64,000 bases of DNA from NCBI RefSeq assembly GCF_002807035.1, contig NZ_NIUC01000001.1, positions 1,178,001 to 1,242,000 on the forward strand, in the 5' to 3' direction. Shown piece by piece: positions 59,726 to 64,000 of this stretch. This DNA is from Algoriphagus formosus (lineage in GTDB: Bacteria > Bacteroidota > Bacteroidia > Cytophagales > Cyclobacteriaceae). Position 1 is the first letter of the stretch. The number at the start of each line of letters is the position of its first letter. Both the position numbers and the translations under genes were made by a program. The notes beneath the pieces are model-generated. The model had not been told where the DNA came from. It did not search any database and worked only from the letters and a program-made list of their open reading frames with translations.

Positions 59726-60007
59726 ATGAGAACAATAGAACAAATCGAAAAGGAGCAAGTCAGCATGATCAATTTTGCCAAGCAGGACGTTCTTTCTGAC
59801 CCTCAAGCCATTAAACTGAGAATGGCAGACCTTCATCGTTCCCAAACGCTCGGCAATCTACTTCAGACGAAAGTCCGATTGACTTTTCGGTCCATCGACG
59901 AGCAAGTTTACGAAGTCCATACGACCGTTTGGGCTGTAGGTTCGGACTTTGTGGTTCTTAAAGGAGGAGTTACAATACCTATTCGCTCCATCCTTCGAGT
60001 GGAATAA
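59726..60007 (+). CDS. Small conserved protein with an Sm-like beta core
   Basis: 93 residues. An N-terminal helix (MRTIEQIEKEQVSMINFAKQD) and a helix-turn (DPQAIKLRMADLHRSQTLGNLLQ) precede a five-strand-like end: KVRLTFRSIDEQVYEVHTTVWAVGSDFVVLKGGVTIPIRSILRVE. The strand pattern and the final IPIRSILRV recall Sm/LSm-type beta barrels that bind RNA, but no family match can be claimed. It is convergent with hisS, with stops directly adjacent. Function unknown. Confidence 0.65.
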   Translation: MRTIEQIEKEQVSMINFAKQDVLSDPQAIKLRMADLHRSQTLGNLLQTKVRLTFRSIDEQVYEVHTTVWAVGSDFVVLKGGVTIPIRSILRVE

Positions 60008-61372
60008 TTAGATCAATCGATTAATCGCATCCTCCACTTTCATGGATTCCTGCTCTCCAGTTTCAAGATTTTTGAAAGCGATGGTCTCATTTTTGATTTC
60101 ATCGTCACCACAAATCGCCACGAATGGTATTCCTTTTTTGCTTGCGTAGTCGAGCTGTTTCTTCATTTTTGTCAGGTCCGGGTATACTTCTGCCCGGATT
60201 CCTTGAGCTCTGAACTTACTCAAAACTCCCAAGGCATATCCAAAAGCCTTTCCATCGAAATGTGCCAATAGAACCTGAGAACCTGTCAGCGTCTGATCCG
60301 GGAATAATCCCAATTCCTCCATGACATCATAAATCCTGTCAACGCCAAAGGAAAAGCCTACCCCTGACATGTTCGGCATCCCAAATACCCCGGTCAGATC
60401 ATCGTAGCGTCCGCCTCCACTCACAGAACCAATCTGTACTCCGTGGGCTTTCACTTCGAAAATAGCTCCCGTGTAGTAGGAAAGCCCTCTTGCCAGAAGA
60501 AAATCCAATACCAAATGCTCCTGATTTGCACCAAGACTATTTAGTAGCTGAAGCATCTCTTGAAGCTCTTTGATCCCTTGTAACCCAATCTCACTCGCTT
60601 GAAGAAAGTCCTCCAAGAAGTTCAGTACTTCAGAGATACTCTCTGCATTGCTTTCAAATAAAGGCGCAAGCTTTTGAATCGCGGCCGGACCAAAACCTCT
60701 TTCTAATAACTCCTCCTCTACTTTCTCCCGGCCAATTTTATCCAATTTATCAATCGCCACACATAGCGGTCCTTCTTTTCCAGCCTCACCGATGACCCCT
60801 GCGATTCCTGTCAGCACTTTTCGATTGTTGAGCTTAATGCTGTAGTCCTGAATTCCCAACTTTTCGAAAACCCGTCGAATCATCAAAATAATCTCTGCTT
60901 CGCAAAGCAGACTGTCGGTTCCGATCACATCGGCATCGCACTGATAAAACTCTCTGTACCGTCCCTTCTGTGGCCTATCTGCTCTCCAAACAGGCTGAAT
61001 CTGAAAGCGCTTGAACGGAAATGTCAATTCATGCCGATTCATCACCACATAACGGGCAAACGGAACCGTCAAATCATATCGAAGGCCTTTTTCAGCCACT
61101 TTTGATAAGGTGGCTGACGCTCCCTCTTGAATATCTTGTGGAGTTACTTTTTTGAGAAAATCCCCGCTGTTTAGAATTTTAAATAGCAATTGATCTCCTT
61201 CATCACCATACTTTCCTGTCAGGGTGCTGAGATTTTCCATCGCCGGAGTTTCCAATTGTTCGTAGCCAAATAGGCGGAAGGTTTCCTTGATGGTATCCAA
61301 AATAAAATTTCGTTTGGCCATTTGAACAGGGCCAAAATCTCGCGTGCCTTTGGGCAAAGTTGGTTTCTGCAT
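60008..61372 (-). CDS. hisS: Histidyl-tRNA synthetase
   Basis: About 454 residues from the ATG at 61372 (MQKPTLPKGTRDF). The upstream ATG at 61399 would place the start almost on the predicted RNA start. Class II motifs: motif 2 ARYVVMNRHELTFPFKRFQIQPVWRADRPQKGRYREFYQCDADVIG, the histidine loop ARGLSYYTGAIFEV, and motif 3 SVSGGGRYDDLTGVFGMPNMSGVGFSFGVDRI. The anticodon-binding domain is at the C-terminus (QVLLAHFDGKAFGYALGVLSKFRAQGIRAEVYPDLTKMKKQLDYASKKGIPFVAICG). It charges tRNA-His. Single-gene unit. Confidence 0.97.
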   Translation of the reverse strand: MQKPTLPKGTRDFGPVQMAKRNFILDTIKETFRLFGYEQLETPAMENLSTLTGKYGDEGDQLLFKILNSGDFLKKVTPQDIQEGASATLSKVAEKGLRYDLTVPFARYVVMNRHELTFPFKRFQIQPVWRADRPQKGRYREFYQCDADVIGTDSLLCEAEIILMIRRVFEKLGIQDYSIKLNNRKVLTGIAGVIGEAGKEGPLCVAIDKLDKIGREKVEEELLERGFGPAAIQKLAPLFESNAESISEVLNFLEDFLQASEIGLQGIKELQEMLQLLNSLGANQEHLVLDFLLARGLSYYTGAIFEVKAHGVQIGSVSGGGRYDDLTGVFGMPNMSGVGFSFGVDRIYDVMEELGLFPDQTLTGSQVLLAHFDGKAFGYALGVLSKFRAQGIRAEVYPDLTKMKKQLDYASKKGIPFVAICGDDEIKNETIAFKNLETGEQESMKVEDAINRLI

Positions 61373-61396
61373 GGAACTCTTTGGTGATTGAAAAGC

Positions 61397-61404
61397 CAAA
61401 TTTA
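61397..61404 (-). promoter_or_regulatory. -7 box of hisS
   Basis: The plus-strand CAAATTTA reads TAAATTTG on the minus strand, an exact TAnnTTTG. RNA would start at about 61391, which favours the ATG at 61372. Confidence 0.55.
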
Positions 61405-61490
61405 CCCAAAAAATTACGGAAACACCCGACGAATCAAGGAATTCCCAAATTATTTCCTTTAGGGTTTTAGGCTTTGAAGAAATGTTTTTC

Positions 61491-61498
61491 TACCTTTG
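61491..61498 (+). promoter_or_regulatory. -7 box of the small basic protein gene
   Basis: TACCTTTG, identical to the tRNA-Gln -7 box, 38 bases before the ATG at 61537. The strong box fits a highly expressed small gene. The -33 region is unclear. Confidence 0.55.
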
Positions 61499-61536
61499 CC
61501 GTCCGATTCGGATCTAACACATTAAAATATATTGTC

Positions 61537-61680
61537 ATGGCAGTTACTACTCTTAAAAGAAAACTTCGAAGAAAAAGACAGAGTCAAAATACACGCGTCG
61601 CTCAAATCAAGCAGCTGACTGCGAAGCCTGTCATCAAAAATGTAGACGTGGAAGAATTGAAAAAGTCTTTCGACAAATAA
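61537..61680 (+). CDS. Small basic protein, probably ribosome- or RNA-associated
   Basis: 47 residues from the ATG at 61537. The frame is open from 61474, but the extra residues lie across the promoter. The sequence MAVTTLKRKLRRKRQSQNTRV is strongly basic, and the end has KPVIKNVDVEELKKSF. I recognise it as a short conserved Bacteroidota protein, usually unnamed. The composition resembles small ribosomal proteins, so RNA or ribosome binding is likely (inference). A strong -7 box upstream and a strong terminator downstream mark a dedicated transcript. Confidence 0.75.
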   Translation: MAVTTLKRKLRRKRQSQNTRVAQIKQLTAKPVIKNVDVEELKKSFDK

Positions 61681-61700
61681 TAAAACTAAACCACATTTTG

Positions 61701-61727
61701 AAAGCGGCTTTTTGCCGCTTTTTTTTG
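61701..61727 (+). terminator. Terminator of the small basic protein gene
   Basis: AAAGCGGC-ttttt-GCCGCTTT followed by a T-run. Confidence 0.92.
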
Positions 61728-61886
61728 CATCAAATTTTCTGAGGAAATCCATTTTTTATCTCCATTTTTTCCAGAAAGAAACGAGTAAGGCCAATAATTA
61801 AAATCCGGAGACTTCGGTATTCACGCTTCCAGCTAAATCAGTAGAGAAAGCCTGATTATTGATAATATTTTTGGCATTCGCCAAAC

Positions 61887-62390
61887 CTACCTTCCTCTCC
61901 TCCCGAGCTCCACTACTTGAAGGTTTTTGATTTTCCCATCAGACAGCTCAAAAAGCAACATGGTGCGCATCTGATGAAATCCCTGCTGACCAATTGCTCC
62001 TGGGTTCATATACAGGCAATTAAGCTTTTGATCTAACTCTACCTTGCAAATGTGAGAATGCCCGCAAATAAATACCTGAGGCATTTCGGCTTTGATCCTA
62101 GGTAGAACCCCTTTTGCGTAGCGGGGTGGTTTTCCCCCTATGTGGGTCATGAGCACTTTTACCCCTTCCACCTCAAAAGCATCCCACTCAGGATAGCGAG
62201 CCCGGCAGTCTACATCATCTATATTTCCATAGACTGCTCGAACCTTTTTCCCTTCAGGCAATTGCTCCATCACCTCTAGGGCTCCAATATCTCCTGCGTG
62301 CCATATTTCATCGACACTTTCCAAGTATTGGAGTGTTTTGTGATCAATGTAACTGTGGGAATCAGAAATCAGCGCGATTTTAGTGGACAT
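61887..62390 (-). CDS. YfcE/MJ0936-type metallophosphoesterase
   Basis: 167 residues with all five metal motifs of the calcineurin-like family: ISDSHSYID, WHAGDIG, VYGNIDDVD, TH(IGG) and CGHSHI. The size matches small phosphodiesterases of the YfcE/MJ0936 group, which cleave model phosphodiesters and, in some species, 2',3'-cyclic nucleotides. The natural substrate is unknown. Its start lies three bases from an open upstream frame of the divergent rhodanese gene; the true rhodanese start is at 62459. Confidence 0.9.
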   Translation of the reverse strand: MSTKIALISDSHSYIDHKTLQYLESVDEIWHAGDIGALEVMEQLPEGKKVRAVYGNIDDVDCRARYPEWDAFEVEGVKVLMTHIGGKPPRYAKGVLPRIKAEMPQVFICGHSHICKVELDQKLNCLYMNPGAIGQQGFHQMRTMLLFELSDGKIKNLQVVELGRRGR

Positions 62391-62458
62391 TTGTGGAGAA
62401 AGGAATTAAATTCTCCTCGAATATGTATGGAAAGTACCGCACTCAAAAATTCAACACC

Positions 62459-62860
62459 ATGAAAATTTATCAAAAAACTCTTTTTATCGCCCTTTTATTC
62501 ATGGGCACCGTCTTTTTCTCACAGGCACAAACTGCCAAAGATTCAGCGAAAGTTGTCTCTGTAGAAAAGTTTGATAAACTTATAAGTAAGAAAAAAACGA
62601 CGCTACTTGATATTCGAACACCAGAGGAAATGGCAGAAGGTCATATTCCAGGAGCTGGAAATGTGGATTTTCTTGCCGAGGATTTTAATGAAAAAATTCA
62701 AGAACTAGACAAATCCAAGACCTACTTACTCTACTGTCGAACAGGTAAGCGCACTGCCAAAGCCGGAGCTGCAATGAAAGCAGCTGGATTCAAAAAGGTC
62801 ATCATGCTAGATGGCGGAATTACGGCATGGAAAGAAGAAAACAAACCCGTCAAAGAATGA
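62459..62860 (+). CDS. Periplasmic rhodanese-like protein
   Basis: 133 residues from the ATG at 62459, which begins a good signal peptide (MKIYQKTLFIALLFMGTVFFSQAQ). The longer frame from 62393 has no sensible N-terminus. The single rhodanese domain has TTLLDIRTPEEMAEGHIPGAGNVDF, the active-site loop YCRTGKRT with the persulfide-forming Cys, and MLDGGITAWKEE at the end. It transfers sulfane sulfur, perhaps from thiosulfate, in the periplasm. Together with the TsdA-like cytochrome elsewhere in the window it hints at periplasmic sulfur chemistry (inference). It overlaps the aldehyde dehydrogenase start by four bases. Confidence 0.9.
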   Translation: MKIYQKTLFIALLFMGTVFFSQAQTAKDSAKVVSVEKFDKLISKKKTTLLDIRTPEEMAEGHIPGAGNVDFLAEDFNEKIQELDKSKTYLLYCRTGKRTAKAGAAMKAAGFKKVIMLDGGITAWKEENKPVKE

Positions 62861-64000
62861 GCATTCAATCTATCAATCCCTTCACAGGAAAACTTTTAAA
62901 GGAATACGATTTATATGATGAAAAACGAATAGAAACAGCCTTATCCCTTGGCCAAGAAACTTTTCAAGGTTGGCGGAAAGAGGAATTCAAGAAGCGAAAA
63001 GAATTAATGCTTGCTGCAGCCGCTGAGCTTCGGGAAAACCTGGAGGAATATGCGCTTTTGATCACCAGGGAGATGGGCAAAGTAATCCAGGAATCCCGAG
63101 CTGAAATCGAAAAGTGTGCTTGGGTATGCGAGTATTATGCCGAGAAAGCCGAAGAATTTTTATCAGCTAGAGCTATTTCCTTGCCTGACGGCAAAAAAGC
63201 CAAGGTTTTATACCAGCCATTGGGAATAGTCTTAGCGGTTATGCCTTGGAATTTTCCGTTTTGGCAAGTTTTCAGATTCGCAGCACCGACCCTGATGGCA
63301 GGAAACGTAGGGATCTTGAAACATGCATCCAATGTACCGCAATGTGCTTTAGCAATCCAGCGGGTTTTTGAAAATGCAGGCTTCCCAAAAGGTACTTTTC
63401 AGTCCCTTCTGATCGATTCTAAAGCTACTAATGAATTGATAGCAGACCCTAGAATTAAAGCAGTCACGCTCACTGGAAGTGAAAAAGCAGGCGCGGCCGT
63501 AGCCTCAAGTGCAAGCATGCACATCAAAAAATCACTGCTTGAATTGGGGGGAAGTGATCCATTTATAGTGCTCGAAGATGCCAATGTAGAGGAAGCTGCC
63601 AAAACAGCCGTCAAAGCAAGAATGATCAATTTTGGGCAAAGCTGCATTGCTGCTAAGCGATTTATCGTCGTCGAGGATGTTTTTGAATCTTTTTTGGAAG
63701 CTTTTACTGAAGAAATGAAAAAACTCAAATCCGGAAACCCTGAAGACGATGATGCTGACTTTGCCTGCATGGCAAGGCCTGATTTGGCGAAGGAACTTTA
63801 CGAGCAAGTCAAGAAAAGTGAAGATGCCGGCGCGAAAATTATTTTGGGTGGCGGCAAGCCGGCTGAGGGCAAAGCAGCCTTTGAACCAACCATTCTGATT
63901 GACATCCCAAAAAACTGTCCCGCTTATTCAGAAGAGCTATTTGGGCCTGTGTCGACAATTTTCAGGGTGAAAAATGAAAAGGAAGCCATTGCACTTGCCA
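62857..64000 (+). CDS. NAD(P)-dependent aldehyde dehydrogenase, succinate-semialdehyde type (3' truncated)
   Basis: The frame starts with the ATG overlapping the rhodanese stop (ATGA) and stays open to the right edge, 381 residues. The ALDH superfamily motifs are complete: cofactor-binding VMPWNFPFWQ and LKHASN (Lys 155), the base in LELGGSDPF (Glu 229), and the nucleophile in GQSCIAAKR (Cys 263). EELFGPVSTIF is the late conserved motif. The best fit is the succinate-semialdehyde dehydrogenase (GabD/YneI-like) group, with a short form starting MSIQSINPFTGK. It oxidises aldehydes to acids in the cytoplasm. Exact substrate is not certain. About 70 C-terminal residues are outside the window. Confidence 0.9.
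   Translation, partial: MSIQSINPFTGKLLKEYDLYDEKRIETALSLGQETFQGWRKEEFKKRKELMLAAAAELRENLEEYALLITREMGKVIQESRAEIEKCAWVCEYYAEKAEEFLSARAISLPDGKKAKVLYQPLGIVLAVMPWNFPFWQVFRFAAPTLMAGNVGILKHASNVPQCALAIQRVFENAGFPKGTFQSLLIDSKATNELIADPRIKAVTLTGSEKAGAAVASSASMHIKKSLLELGGSDPFIVLEDANVEEAAKTAVKARMINFGQSCIAAKRFIVVEDVFESFLEAFTEEMKKLKSGNPEDDDADFACMARPDLAKELYEQVKKSEDAGAKIILGGGKPAEGKAAFEPTILIDIPKNCPAYSEELFGPVSTIFRVKNEKEAIALA

Overview
The window reads as chromosomal DNA of a free-living member of the Bacteroidota, most likely order Cytophagales and close to Cyclobacteriaceae such as Algoriphagus (inference from gene content; no search was run). Supporting signs are a SusC/SusD pair, large FG-GAP/VCBS and ASPIC/UnbV lipoproteins, many lipobox signal peptides, almost no Shine-Dalgarno sequences, and repeated promoters of the Bacteroidota type (TTTG or ATTG, 19-20 bp, TAnnTTTG) in front of the SRP RNA, tRNA-Gln, rpsF and apaG. 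Most of the window is housekeeping. No insertion sequence, prophage, CRISPR array or recognisable defence island was seen.

Layout. 1-4.7 kb: end of a receiver-only response regulator, an AlkB-like dioxygenase, small membrane and lipoproteins, D-lactate dehydrogenase (ldhA) and a cold-shock protein with a lysine-rich partner. 5-7.5 kb: a coupled operon of a TsdA-like dihaem cytochrome and an outer-membrane barrel, preceded by a perfect TGTGA-N6-TCACA operator. 7.5-11 kb: acyl-ACP thioesterase, MFS transporter, a Tudor-like protein and a DoxX-like protein. 11-14.8 kb: SRP RNA, transaldolase, an FtsE-type ATPase and an S41 protease. 14.8-18.1 kb: TPR protein, CCA-adding enzyme, and an orphan HTH protein. 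18.5-26.4 kb: pyrG, yidC, and parA-parB-DUF5683-dapB-lepB. 26.4-32.5 kb: ung, apaG, two methyltransferases, a coiled-coil membrane protein, rpsF-rpsR-rplI, tRNA-Gln and an EcsC protein. 32.6-38.4 kb: a 903-aa M14 carboxypeptidase and an unrecognised 1004-aa protein. 38.6-42.7 kb: prs, rplY, pth, a SAM riboswitch with metZ, and a CBS protein.

42.8-55.6 kb is the most accessory-looking part. Glycosylasparaginase, CutC and a haem-FG-GAP lipoprotein form a translationally coupled trio. A creatininase-family hydrolase is divergent from them, and a giant CRTAC1-type FG-GAP/ASPIC lipoprotein and SusD/SusC follow. There is no glycoside hydrolase and no sigma/anti-sigma pair. A LacI-type operator-like palindrome lies just upstream of susC. 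This looks like an uptake and catabolic locus for an amide-linked, possibly glyco-asparagine-like, compound (inference). 56-64 kb returns to housekeeping: an OmpA/TPR lipoprotein-like protein, a mini-PspC, a glycosyltransferase, YbaB, hisS, a small basic protein, a phosphodiesterase, a periplasmic rhodanese and a truncated aldehyde dehydrogenase.

The best candidates for something undescribed are the amidohydrolase/CutC/haem-propeller locus, the 1004-aa orphan, the Crp/Fnr-type control of the cytochrome-porin operon, and the SAM riboswitch whose metZ start codon sits behind a 14-bp hairpin.
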